DNA of 64,000 nucleotides. Origin: CAVVIH01 sp963748295. GTDB taxonomy: Bacteria; Acidobacteriota; Vicinamibacteria; Vicinamibacterales; 2-12-FULL-66-21. The translations under genes were made by a program, and so were the position numbers. Below are positions 36,753 to 45,856 of the stretch, one piece after another. Location: the NCBI GenBank assembly GCA_963748295.1, contig CAVVIH010000001.1:496001-560000 (forward strand). Reading direction: 5' to 3'. The stretch's first letter is position 1, and each line of letters opens with the position of its first letter. The notes beneath the pieces were generated by a model, which was given only the letters and a program-made list of their open reading frames with translations, was not told where the DNA came from and searched no databases.

Positions 36753-37883
36753 TCAGACAAGACACACATCGGACAGCCGCACGAGTTGCTCTCTCACCCG
36801 TGTCTCGATTGCCGGCCAATTCGGCGTCTCGGTCAGGACCTCGACGCGTCCGTCCGCGTGCACGAGGCACGTCTCCTCGAGCTTGGTGCCGGCGACGGTC
36901 GGATTCCACGCGAACGCCTGCGGCGGCGCCGCGACCTCCCGCGACCGTGGATGCGCGACCCATTCGCGCGCGCGGTAACCGATCGCGCCGCCCTGGTGAT
37001 GGTGCCGTTCCTCGCCCGGGAACCCCGCATCGGCGTAAGCCGCGGCCGCGGCCGCGAACATGTCGGCGCCTGTCGATGACGCGGCAGCCGCGCTCAACAT
37101 CGCCGAAAACGCCGCTGCCGCCGCACCTGTTCTCCTCACGAGGTCATCGTCCATCCGGCTGCAGACGATCCGCGTGAGCGCGACGACGAGACCGCCGCGC
37201 TCGGCGCAGGTCGCGAGCAGGAGCCGGTCCTTCCATCGCCGATCGCCTGCCACCGGATGCCGGTAACGTGCGATGCGATCGTCGGCGGCGGCGAGCAGCA
37301 CGATCGGCCGGATGTCCACGGCCATGAGCGACGCAGCCAGCTCGCCGGCGATCTCCTGTTCGGACGTGCCCGGCGAGGCGCTGCGCATGACCTCTCCGGC
37401 AATGCGCCCGGCCTCCGCGCCGAGGCGGCGGTAGCGTTCGATCTCCGGCGGAAGCAGCGGCGCACGAAGCCGGGCGAGCGGCGGTTCGAGAAACGTGACG
37501 TCAGGCGCGGCGAGGTCGCTGCCGATCGGACCGCCTGCAGCCTCACGTGCGATGCAGAAAGGGAGAGCCGGATCGGCGCGCTCGTCGGTCCACGGAAAAT
37601 CGGCGGCCTCGAAGCCGAGTCCGGCCACTGCTTCCTGCATCAGGCGCGGGCTTTCGATGTTGTTGGCGACGACGAAGCGGCGGCCGTCGGCGGTGATCAG
37701 GAGAGCGCCCGCGCCCTGCTCGCGTGAGCCGTCGATCCGGTTGGACGCGCCCGCGGTGAGCCATGCGAAGGTGGGCTGCAGGCCGATGAGAATGCCGCGC
37801 ACGCCCGCTTTCTGCGTCAGCTCCACGACACGCGCGATCTTGGCCTCGACTTCCTGCCGGCGATCGTCTGTGCCCGTTTGCAT
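36753..37883 (-). CDS. M24-family (Xaa-Pro peptidase/creatinase-like) protein
   Basis: This 376-residue protein has an N-terminal creatinase-like domain (FAWLTAGASNRIDGSREQGA, ADGRRFVVANNIESPRL) and a pita-bread M24 domain (about 170-370). The latter has GRIAGEVMRSASPGTSEQEI, HHHQGGAIGYRAREW and the late LEETCLVHADGRVEVLTETP. The canonical first two metal Asp residues are not obvious: the matching area reads DRRWKDRLLLATCAERGG. It may therefore be a metal-free creatinase-like hydrolase or a divergent peptidase. No signal peptide is seen. Its stop lies at the end of the convergent repeat array. It follows, on the minus strand, an SDR and a GH88 gene. Confidence 0.8.
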   Translation of the reverse strand: MQTGTDDRRQEVEAKIARVVELTQKAGVRGILIGLQPTFAWLTAGASNRIDGSREQGAGALLITADGRRFVVANNIESPRLMQEAVAGLGFEAADFPWTDERADPALPFCIAREAAGGPIGSDLAAPDVTFLEPPLARLRAPLLPPEIERYRRLGAEAGRIAGEVMRSASPGTSEQEIAGELAASLMAVDIRPIVLLAAADDRIARYRHPVAGDRRWKDRLLLATCAERGGLVVALTRIVCSRMDDDLVRRTGAAAAAFSAMLSAAAASSTGADMFAAAAAAYADAGFPGEERHHHQGGAIGYRAREWVAHPRSREVAAPPQAFAWNPTVAGTKLEETCLVHADGRVEVLTETPNWPAIETRVREQLVRLSDVCLV

Positions 37884-37966
37884 TTGGGAGTTGGAAGTTT
37901 GGAGTTGGAAGTTGGGAGTTGGAAGTTGGGAGTGTTTTGGGAGTTGGGATTTGTGGATTTGGGAGT
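37884..37966. repeat. TTGGGAGTTGGAAG tandem repeat
   Basis: Seven GGGAGTT/GGAAGTT words in 83 bp separate the SDR stop from the M24 start on the minus strand. Same family as 6772-6885, 9150-9190 and 44990-45010. Confidence 0.8.
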
Positions 37967-38743
37967 TTACAGCGAAGGGATCGTGAGCCCGCCGTCGACG
38001 CGGACGACCGTTCCAGTTGCGTACGGTAAGTCGCCGCGTAACAGCGACGCCACCGCTCGTCCGACGTCTTCGGGCTGGCCCCAGCGCCCCTCCGGTACGA
38101 GACCGTCCGCGATCCGTTTGTCGTACATGTCCCGAACCTTCGCAGTCATATCCGTTGCGATGATGCCCGGGCGGACTTCGAACACAGGGATACCCGCTGG
38201 TGCGAGTCGAAGCGCGAAGAGCCGGGCCGCCATCGAGAGCCCTGCCTTGCTGACGCAGTAATCGCCGCGATTGATCGACGCAAGATCCGCGGACACCGAG
38301 GTGATGAACACGATCGCCGCGTGAAACGACGGCGTCGATGCCGTGCGTGCGGCCATCGCGCGGGCAATCGCCTGTGTCAGGAAGTACGGGCCTTGAAGGT
38401 TGGTGCGAATCAGTTCCTCGAAGCTCGCCTCGGACGCCTCGAGAAGATCCGCGCGCACGCGCGGCGCGCGGCCGGCGTTGTTGACGAGCGCGTTGACGAC
38501 GCCGAATCGATCGCTGACGCCGGCGACGAGCCGATCGCGATCCGCGGCGCCGGACAGGTCCGCCTGCCAGTACTGCGCGCCTCTCAGTTCCTGGAGCACA
38601 GGACGGATCTCGTCCTCGGGCCGTATCCCGCAGAGCGCCAGCGTCCAGCCGTCGGCTGCGAGCGCGCGAGCGATCCCGAGACCGATGCCGCGTGTGCCGC
38701 CGGTGACCAGCGCGACGCGGCGCGATGGAAGCTCAGTTGCCAT
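37967..38743 (-). CDS. SDR-family oxidoreductase (3-ketoacyl-ACP reductase-like)
   Basis: This 258-residue classical SDR has VTGGTRGIGLGIARAL, ALVNNAGRAPRVR, catalytic Ser in VFITSVSADLASI and YCVSKAGLSM. The last stretch is GTVVRVDGGLTIPSL. The first ATG (38743) overlaps the end of the GH88 gene by 11 bp, so the two are coupled. In a uronate-type locus it may reduce or oxidise an unsaturated uronate product, as KduD-like SDRs do. The sequence does not fix the substrate. Confidence 0.87.
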   Translation of the reverse strand: MATELPSRRVALVTGGTRGIGLGIARALAADGWTLALCGIRPEDEIRPVLQELRGAQYWQADLSGAADRDRLVAGVSDRFGVVNALVNNAGRAPRVRADLLEASEASFEELIRTNLQGPYFLTQAIARAMAARTASTPSFHAAIVFITSVSADLASINRGDYCVSKAGLSMAARLFALRLAPAGIPVFEVRPGIIATDMTAKVRDMYDKRIADGLVPEGRWGQPEDVGRAVASLLRGDLPYATGTVVRVDGGLTIPSL

Positions 38744-40127
38744 GCTGTCCGGCGAAGAACGTCAGGTACGGTCCGCCAGCCGCGAGGCGCCTGACGTAGA
38801 GCGCCGCTTCGCGCAGGTGATAGTCGCCCCACTGGCTCGATTCGTTGTGCGGCACGCACGAGCCTTCCGGCTTGTAGTCCCAGCCGCCGGGACGATGATA
38901 GACGGAATGGAGGAGCAGTCCCTCGTGTCGCGATTCGACGCTGAGGTACGGCCCGTTCTCGTCGAGCAGTTCGCCGAGCACCTGAAGCCCGGCCTGCTGG
39001 TAGCGAGCGCCGTCCTGTTTGCGCGCCGCGAGGACTCGCCCGAGACGCAGCAGCCCCTGCGCGGCGATTGCCGCGGCGGAACTGTCGACCGGTTCGTGCT
39101 CGTTGAACGGGTCCGCCGGCGTGTCGCGCCAGCCTGGCAATGCGCTCAGGCCGGGGGCGCCGGTGTCCCAGTAGGGAATGCCATCCTCCGCGGCAGCCGA
39201 CTCGATATAGAAGTCGGCGGTCGCGCGGGCGGCGGCCGTCATCCATTCCACGATTGCCGCGTGCCCGCCGAACGGCGCCAGCGCGTCCGGCGCCACAGCG
39301 CTCGTGATGAATTCGAGCTGTTCGGCGAAGCCCAGCATCGCCCAGGCGAGTCCGCGCGTCCACGTGGAGAAGGGTGAGTAGCCCTGCTGCGTGGACGGAC
39401 CTCGATACGAGCCGTTCGCCGGATTGAAGAGACTCTCGTGCGCGACGCGTCCGCGCACGTCATAGTCGTCGCGTCCCTCGCCGTAGTAGACCGAATAGCG
39501 CGCGGTGGCGCGCGCATGCTGCACCAGGCGGCCGAGCAGATCGACCGCCGCATCCTGTTCTTCGAAGGCGCGATGCTCGAGATGGTGCGCGAGTGCGAGC
39601 GAGCGCAGCGTGCGGATCGTGTCGACGAAGAGCGAGTGCGCTCCGTTGAACGAATGAATGAAGCCGCCGTCGGCGAGGCGCGTCCAGCGGCGCGACTGCA
39701 CGTCGCCGCTGATTTTCAGCGCCAGCTCGTAGAAGCTCTTCTCCCAGTCGCTCGCCTCGAGCCTGCCCTCACGCGCGAGCCGCCACAGCGTTCCGTATGT
39801 GCTGACGTTGTTGAAGCCGTGATCGTGGACGCCGGTGTGGGTGAGGTGCGGCGCCATGCGTTCGACCGTGCGCGATCGTCCAAGCTCGAGGAACTGGCGA
39901 TCGCCGGTGGCGTCGAACTGCAACAGCGCGGATCCGAACTGAAAGCCTTGCGTCCATTCGGTCCAGCCGCGGGTCTGATACTGGCCTTTGACCGTGAAGA
40001 CCGGTGCGCCCCAGGCGGCGTTCCACCGCTTCTCGAGCGCCAGGATCTTCGTCGCGGACAGCGAAAATAGCCGGTCGATGGCGGGCAGGAGGTCCGAGGG
40101 CTTTCGGCGCGTGTCCAGGCGCATCAT
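38733..40127 (-). CDS. Glycoside hydrolase family 88-like (unsaturated glucuronyl hydrolase)
   Basis: This is a 464-residue (alpha/alpha)6-barrel protein resembling GH88 unsaturated glucuronyl hydrolases, which remove the 4,5-unsaturated uronate left by polysaccharide lyases. The paired Asp residues of the family fit Asp102 in VHDHGFNNVSTYGTLWRLAR and Asp169 in SLFVDTIRTLRSLALAH. Other family-like stretches are GQYQTRGWTEWTQGFQFGSA and FSTWTRGLAWAMLGFAEQLE. No signal peptide is seen, so it would act on imported oligosaccharides. It diverges from the DoxX gene across 68 bp with a palindrome. The uronate genes downstream support the call; the family was recognised from motifs, not by search. 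Confidence 0.78.
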   Translation of the reverse strand: MMRLDTRRKPSDLLPAIDRLFSLSATKILALEKRWNAAWGAPVFTVKGQYQTRGWTEWTQGFQFGSALLQFDATGDRQFLELGRSRTVERMAPHLTHTGVHDHGFNNVSTYGTLWRLAREGRLEASDWEKSFYELALKISGDVQSRRWTRLADGGFIHSFNGAHSLFVDTIRTLRSLALAHHLEHRAFEEQDAAVDLLGRLVQHARATARYSVYYGEGRDDYDVRGRVAHESLFNPANGSYRGPSTQQGYSPFSTWTRGLAWAMLGFAEQLEFITSAVAPDALAPFGGHAAIVEWMTAAARATADFYIESAAAEDGIPYWDTGAPGLSALPGWRDTPADPFNEHEPVDSSAAAIAAQGLLRLGRVLAARKQDGARYQQAGLQVLGELLDENGPYLSVESRHEGLLLHSVYHRPGGWDYKPEGSCVPHNESSQWGDYHLREAALYVRRLAAGGPYLTFFAGQHGN

Positions 40128-40159
40128 CAGTTGCCGGCTCTTGCGTTCGGGTGCCGCAT

Positions 40160-40171
40160 ATCATATATGAT
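40160..40171. promoter_or_regulatory. Candidate GntR-type operator or divergent -10 palindrome
   Basis: The perfect 12-bp palindrome ATCATATATGAT lies midway in the 68-bp divergent space between the GH88 gene and the doxX-gntR run. It is the only AT-rich stretch there, and TATGAT on either strand could also serve as a -10 box. Confidence 0.5.
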
Positions 40172-40195
40172 TCGCCCTGCCCTGAGCGGAGCCCA

Positions 40196-40714
40196 ATGAC
40201 GCGTCTCCAACAACTTGGTCTCGTGCTGCTGCGGACCCTCATCGGGTGGCACTTCCTGTACGAGGGCTACTTCAAGATCCTGCGCCCGGCGTGGGGCCGC
40301 GACGGCGCGCCGCTCGAACCGTTCTCGTCCGCAGGCTACCTGCGCAACGTCTCCGGCCCGTTCGCGGACTTCTTTCGCGCGCTGGCCGATCCAGCCTGGG
40401 CCCCGTGGATCGACAGGGGCGTGGCCATCGCGCTGGTCGTCGCCGGCCTGCTGCTGATTCTCGGGTTTTTCACCCAGCTTGGATGCGCCGTTGCGTTCGG
40501 GCTGCTGCTGGTCTTCTACCTTTCCGCGATTCCGCTCGACGGTGTCCCCCAACCTCGCATGGAAGGCACCTACCTCATCGTCAACAAGAACCTGATCGAG
40601 GCTGCCGCGGTCGGCGTGCTGTTCGCGTTCAGGACCGGCCGCATCGCCGGCCTCGACGCGCTGCGGCGTCGTACTGCGCGCCCGGTTGTCAGCGCGGGAC
40701 AGGCGGCCGCATGA
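40196..40714 (+). CDS. DoxX-family membrane protein
   Basis: This 172-residue integral membrane protein has four hydrophobic segments, the usual DoxX number: LGLVLLRTLIGWHFLYEGYF, a middle VAIALVVAGLLLILGFF, then LGCAVAFGLLLVFYLSAI, and LIEAAAVGVLFAF. The N-terminal RTLIGWHFLYEG/KI motif is typical. It also has a large loop between helices 1 and 2 (GRDGAPLEPFSSAGYLRNVS). ATG 40196 is chosen over longer frames that run back through the GH88 promoter. Its stop overlaps the GntR start (ATGA). DoxX proteins are common passengers in sugar loci, without an agreed biochemical role. Confidence 0.85.
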   Translation: MTRLQQLGLVLLRTLIGWHFLYEGYFKILRPAWGRDGAPLEPFSSAGYLRNVSGPFADFFRALADPAWAPWIDRGVAIALVVAGLLLILGFFTQLGCAVAFGLLLVFYLSAIPLDGVPQPRMEGTYLIVNKNLIEAAAVGVLFAFRTGRIAGLDALRRRTARPVVSAGQAAA

Positions 40715-41432
40715 TTCCGCTCAGCCGCCGGCACGTGACGAAGCAGCAGTATGTGTACGAAACGCTGCGCGAGGCGATCATCCGCTGCGAGCTGCCGCCG
40801 GGCGAACGGCTCGTGATCGACGAGCTGGCGCGGCGGCTCGACATCAGCATCATCCCGGTCCGCGAAGCGCTGCGGCTGCTCGAGTCCGAGGGGCTGGTGT
40901 TCAGCGTCGCGCACGTTGGCGCGACGGTGGCGCCGATCTCACGGCACTCGATCGTCGAGGTGTTCACGCTGCTCGAGGGGCTGGAAACCGTTTCGGCCCG
41001 CGCGGCGGCGCTCGCCGCCGCCGGCGGCGGCGGGATCTCGCCGAGCTCGATGCGCTGGTCGACGAGATGGACGCGGCGCTCGCCACCGATCAGCAGGACG
41101 CCTGGGCCGAGCTGAACTCGCGCTTCCACCTCGCCATCAGCAGCGTGTCCGGCATGCCGATGCTCGAGCAGATGCTGGGCCGCGCGCTCGATCATTGGGA
41201 CCGCGTGCGTCGGCACTTCTTCACGGGTGTGCTGGCACGGCGCGCCGACGTCGCGCAAAGCGAACACCGCGACATGGTCGCCTGCATCCGTGCCGGCGAC
41301 GCCGACGCGGTCGAGCAGCTCGCGCGCATCCACAACCGGGGCGCGCTCGCCGCCTACACCGCCTACCTGGAGGCACACGAAGAAACGCCGGCGGACGACT
41401 ACCACGTGGCCGGCGCCGTGGAGCGGACGTGA
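40711..41432 (+). CDS. GntR-family regulator (FCD/FadR-like domain), frameshifted
   Basis: This is a transcription factor of about 240 residues. Its winged helix reads YVYETLREAIIRCELPPGER then LDISIIPVREALRLLESEGL. The all-helical FCD ligand domain includes NSRFHLAISSVSGMPMLEQM and metal-type His residues such as SEHRDMVACIRAGDADAV. The frame breaks once near 41030 in a GGCGGCGGCGGG run. The second half continues as DLAELDALVDEMDAAL, so the full product is readable only after correction. It overlaps doxX and the next gene. It probably acts at the divergent palindrome 40160-40171 to control GH88 and this operon. Ligand: presumably a uronate derivative. Confidence 0.85.
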
Positions 41433-42872
41433 ACGACGCGCGCTTTCCGCGCGTGGCGTCCCTGAAGACCGCGCAGGCGTTCCGCACGCATCTCGAAACC
41501 GCCGGCATCTCGCTCGAATTCGACGACCGGCTGCTGCCACCGGAGTCCTCGCCGCTCGCGCAGCCGCTCACCGTTGGCGACGTGCGGGTCGGCAATCGCT
41601 TCTGCATCCTTCCGATGGAAGGATGGGACGGCCACGCCGACGGCACGCCGAGCGATCTCACGACCCGGCGGTGGGTGAACTTCGGCCGGAGCGGCGCGAA
41701 GCTGATCTGGGGCGGCGAGGCTGTCGCCGTGTGCCCCGAAGGCCGCGCCAATCCGAATCAGCTCGTCGTCAACGATCGCACGACGCATGCGCTGGCCGCG
41801 CTTCGCACCGCGCTCGTCAGCGCGCACACGGAATCCTTCGGTGCGCGCGCCGACGAGGATCTCTACGTCGGTCTGCAGCTGACGCACTCGGGCCGCTTCG
41901 CCCGGCCGAATGGCAAGACGACGCCCGAGCCGCTGGCCGCGTATGCGCATCCAGTGCTGGATGGGCGTTTTCCGCCGGCGTGCACGTCCTGACCGATGAC
42001 GAGCTCGATCGGCTCGTCGATCTCTTCGTGCACGCGTCGAAGCTGGCGCTGAATGCGGGTTTCCGGTTCGTCGACATCAAGCACTGTCACGGCTATTTGC
42101 TGCACGAGCTGCTCAGCGCGAGCTCGCGCTCAGGCGCTTACGGTGGATCGCTCGACAACCGCACGAGGTTTCTCAGGCACGTCATCGATCGCATCCGGGC
42201 GGACGTGCCCGGGCTGGAGATTGTCGTCCGCCTGTCGGTGTTCGACACGGTGCCGTATCGCAAGGGACCGCTCGGCAAGGGAGAACCCGAGGTCGATGCC
42301 ACGGGTACAGCCATGCCTTTGGCCTGCTGCGCAACGAACAGCTCGGCGCCGCGCTGCGCGAAACCATGGCGGTCTTGACGATGCTGCAGGCGCGAGGAGT
42401 GCGATGGATCTGCACGACCGCCGGGAGTCCGTACTATTGCCCGCACGTTCAACGGCCGGCGGCGTTTCCACCGATCGATGGCTACGAGCCGCCTGAAGAT
42501 CCGCTCCGCGGCGTGGCCCGCCAGATCGACGCCACCGCGGTGCTCAAGGCCGAGTTCCCGCAGCTCGTGTTCGTCGGCTCCGCGTATTCGTACCTGCAGG
42601 AGTGGCTGCCCAACGTCGCGCAATACAACGTGCGCAACGGTCTGACCGATTTCGTCGGGCTCGGACGCATGGTGCTGTCGTACCCGGAGCTTCCCGCTGA
42701 CGTCCTGCGCGGCGCACCGCTCCGCAGAAAGGCGATCTGCCGGACGTTCAGCGACTGCACCACCGGCCCGCGCATGGGGCTCGTGTCCGGCTGTTATCCG
42801 CTCGATCCCTTCTATGCCGCGCAGGAGGACGCGATCCGCCTCCGTGAAATCAAGGACGGCGCACGCACATGA
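41429..42872 (+). CDS. NADH:flavin oxidoreductase (old yellow enzyme family), frameshifted
   Basis: This is an FMN-dependent TIM-barrel oxidoreductase of about 480 residues. It includes VGDVRVGNRFCILPMEGWDG near the start, GGEAVAVCPEGRANPNQLVV, the flavin/substrate motif DLYVGLQLTHSGRFARPNGK, and DIKHCHGYLLHELLSASSRS with the H-C-H active-site cluster, followed by YGGSLDNRTRFLRHVIDRIR. Two frame breaks (about 41970 and 42310) split it. GTG 41429 overlaps the gntR stop. The final third, YSYLQEWLPNVAQYNVRNG and GLVSGCYPLDPFY, resembles a family found next to sugar genes whose substrate is unknown. It overlaps the MFS start. Confidence 0.8.
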
Positions 42873-44087
42873 CCGGCGCGCCATCGATCCGCTCCCAGCA
42901 GATCCTCGCCATCGTCACCGCGTTCCTCGCGCTGTTTGCGGTGGTCGGCTTCGCGTTGTACGGATTGCCGCGGTTCTATCCGTATTTCGTGCAGGAGCTC
43001 GGCTGGACGCGCCAGCAGGTCACCTCCGGCAACGCCTACAGCAAGATCATCGTCGCGGTGCTGTTCGGCTTCATCGCCGGCACGCCTCGTCGATCGCATT
43101 GGCCCGCGACGGCTGATGCTCGCCGGCATCGTCATGGCCGGTTCCGCGCTCGTCGGCCTGTCGTACGTCACCGGCCTCGGGGCTTTCTACCTGTTCTACG
43201 GGTTCAATGCGCTCGGCTACGTGTGCGGCGGGCCGCTGCCGAACCAGGTGCTGCTGTCGCGCTGGTTCGACCGCGCGCGCGGCAAGGCGATGGGGATCGC
43301 GTATCTCGGCATCGGCCTCGGCGGCGCGATCGTTCCGCTCCTCGCATACGCACTGACGCAGAGCCTCGGATGGCGCGGTGCGCTGCGGGCGCTTGGTCTG
43401 CTGATGATCGTCATCGCGCTGCCGGCCGCGATCTTCGTCCGCGAGCCGAAGCCAGTTGCCACGTCAGGTGCGGCGCCGGCGCCGTCGCTCTCCGGCATCC
43501 TGTCCGGCCTGCCGTTCTACCTGCTGATGATCGGCAGCATGGCGTCGATCGGCGCCGTTGGCGGCACCATGCAGAACCTCGCGCTCTATCTGAGCCTCGA
43601 CCGCAAGATGCCGCAGGTCTCCATCGACACGACGCTCTCATTGATCCTTCTTGGCAGCGTGGTCGGGCGCTTGTTGATGGGATGGCTCGCCGATCGGTGG
43701 CCCAAGAAGCGCGTGATGCTGCTGATCTACGTGATTGTGGCGGCCGCGATTCCGCCGCTCTTCTACGCGCCGACGCCCGGAATGCTTGCGGTGTGCGCGT
43801 TCATGTTCGGCATCGGCCTGGGTGGCGACTACATGATCATCCCGCTCATGGCGGCGGAGATGTACGGACTCGCCGTGATGGGCCGCGTCATGGGTGTGGT
43901 GCTGACCGCCGACAGCGTCTCGGAGTCGGTGGTGCCGATGATCGTCGCCGCCGTTCGCGATCGGACCGGCAGTTACACCGGTGGCTTCACGCTGCTGCTG
44001 GCGCTGGCCGTGGTTGGCGCGCTGGCCGTCAGCCTCCTGCCTTCGCCAGCCAGGACTCCCGCCCGTCAGCCCGCGCCCAACGCCTAG
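42869..44087 (+). CDS. MFS transporter (OFA/monocarboxylate-like), frameshifted once
   Basis: This is a major-facilitator permease of about 405 residues with 12 predicted helices. The first helices are AIVTAFLALFAVVGFALYGL and YSKIIVAVLFGFIAG, then a frame break near 43085 at the loop-2/3 motif LVDRIGPRRLMLAG. Then RWFDRARGKAMGIAYLGIGL and the inter-domain loop motif GRLLMGWLADRWPKKR follow. The pattern suggests an oxalate/formate or monocarboxylate-type antiporter. In this operon it could carry the uronate or a product. The start overlaps the oxidoreductase stop by 4 bp. Confidence 0.85.
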
Positions 44088-44115
44088 CGCCGAACGCCGA
44101 ACGCCGAGCCCCAGC
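44075..44115. repeat. GCCGAACGCC tandem repeat
   Basis: Five CGCC(C/G)AACG-type words cover the MFS stop codon; the last residues (QPAPNA) are encoded by the repeat. Same word family as 30565-30610. Confidence 0.75.
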
Positions 44116-44228
44116 GCCCACCCTGGCTTTACCACTTCTCCCCTAAAGGAACCCCTGGCCCCTTGCCTTTCCCAATCCATCGCATACCATTGGGGGCGTA
44201 GCGGCCGCCGGCCGGGTTCGTCGGCGAG

Positions 44229-44245
44229 AATTGGTCAGACCAATT
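44229..44245. promoter_or_regulatory. PdhR/FadR-type operator abutting a start codon
   Basis: AATTGGTCAGACCAATT is a perfect 17-bp palindrome with the PdhR-type consensus AATTGGTNNNACCAATT (established for the FadR subfamily of GntR regulators). It ends one base before the ATG at 44246, so a bound regulator would block its own translation start region or promoter. Confidence 0.75.
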
Positions 44246-45011
44246 ATGAAATCTGAGCCAACCAGCTATCAGCCCGCAACCTCTTTCGAGGGAGTGACTC
44301 AGCAGGTGGTCGCCCACGTGCGAGCCCTGATCGAGCGCGGGAAGCTTCGCCCGGGCGACCGGCTCCCGGCTGAGCGGGACCTCGCCGGCCAGATTGGCGT
44401 GAGCCGGCCGACGGTTCGGGCCGGCCTGAGGGCGCTGGCGGCCATGGGGGTCGTCCAGTCGCGCCACGGGTCGGGAACCTACATTCCGGACGGGCCGCCC
44501 GCGCTCGGCGGCCGAGCCCCTGAGCTTTCTCGCGGCGCTGCACGGCTTCACCGGCGAGGAGATGTACGAGGCGCGCCGCATCCTCGAAGTGGGCGCGGCC
44601 GGCCTCGCTGCCGAGCGCGCAACTCCGGAGCACCTCGCCACGCTGGCCGAGGAAGTCGCGGAGCTGTTCGCGTCGCTCGAATCACCGCAGATCTTCCTGG
44701 TGCACGACATCAACTTCCATCGCGCCGTCGCGGCGGCGTCGGGGAATCCGATCATCGCCTCGCTGGTCGAGATGGTATCCACTCTCTACTACGAGCGGCG
44801 GCGGAGAACGGCCGAACGCGCGTTCGCGCGCGATCTGCGCGACGCCGCGGAAGCGCACCGGCGGATCTATCAGGCGATCCGGGCTCACGACCCGGAGGCC
44901 GCACGAATCGCGATGAACGAGCACCTGATACAGGCGAGCGGGTACCAGGCGCAGGAACCGCCGGAGGCTGGCCACGGTAAACTCGAAAAGGCCAACTCCC
45001 GACTCCCATGA
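44246..45011 (+). CDS. GntR/FadR-family transcriptional regulator, frameshifted once
   Basis: This is a ~254-residue regulator. Its N-terminal winged helix has GVTQQVVAHVRALIERGKLR then LPAERDLAGQIGVSRPTVRA and the wing VVQSRHGSGTYI. The frame breaks near 44512 and resumes with the FadR-type helical ligand domain (EPLSFLAALHGFTGEEMYEA, FHRAVAAASGNPIIASLVEM). ATG 44246 is preferred over TTG 44231 because the 17-bp operator palindrome occupies 44229-44245. The last residues (KLEKANSRLP) are encoded by a CAACTCCCGACTCCC repeat word. Likely autoregulated; it probably also controls the uronate genes downstream. Confidence 0.87.
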
Positions 45012-45087
45012 CCGGGCGAAACCGCCAGGACTTCACCCGCTTCCTTCAACAACAAGGTTCGGGGTTAGGATCGGCTTGGAGTTGAGG

Positions 45088-45856
45088 ATGTCCTCATTGT
45101 TTGATCTCTCCGGCCGGGTGGCCGTCGTCGTCGGCGGCACGAGCGGCATCGGCCGCGCGCTCGCGCTTGGTCTTGCCGATGCGGGCGCCGACGTCGTCGC
45201 GACGGGCCGGCGCGGCGCTCGTCGACGAAGTGGCGGGCGAATCGAGGAGCGCGGGCGCCGCACGCTGCGCGTCGCCGCCGACGTCGGCGACCTCGCGTCG
45301 CTCGAGCGCCTGCGCGAGGCGTGCCGGCAAGAATCTCGGGCGCGTCGACATCCTGGTCTGCGCCGCGGGCGTCACGCAGCGCGTCGCGACGCTCGAGATG
45401 GACGAGGCGGACTGGAGCCGCATCATCGACACGAACCTGACCGGCACGCTTCGCGCCTGTCAGGTCTTCGGCCGCCGATGGTCGCGCAGCAAGTCGGGCC
45501 GGATCATCGACGATCGCGTCGCTGTCGTCGTTCGTCGGCCTGCACGAGGTCGCGGCCTACACGGCGAGCAAGTCGGCGGTCGCCGGCCTGACGCGCGCGC
45601 TCGCGGTCGAGTGGGCGCCGCACGGCGTCACCGTCAACGCGATCGCGCCCGGCGTCTTCCGGACCGACCTCAACACGGCGCTGCTCGAAGGGCCGCGCGG
45701 CCAGGAGTTCCTGACGCGCACGCCGATGAGCGCTTCGGCCGGGTCGACGAGCTGGTCGGCGCCGCGGTGTATCTCGCGTCGGACGCGCCGACGTTCGTGA
45801 CCGGCCAGATGCTCGCCGTCGACGGCGGTTTCCTCGCGAGCGGAGTGAACCAGTGA
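45088..45856 (+). pseudogene. SDR-family oxidoreductase, several frameshifts
   Basis: After frame correction this is a ~255-residue classical SDR: MSSLFDLSGRVAVVVGGTSG, then DILVCAAGVTQRVATLEMDE, YTASKSAVAGLTRALAVEWA with the YxxxK pair, GVTVNAIAPGVFRTDLNTAL and YLASDAPTFVTGQMLAVDGG. About five frame changes occur between 45215 and 45740. Some look like an extra base (for example ATCGACGATC where ATCACGATC fits) and some like a lost A in a run. In a uronate operon it could be a fructuronate/tagaturonate- or KDG-related dehydrogenase. It overlaps the next gene (45853). Confidence 0.82.
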
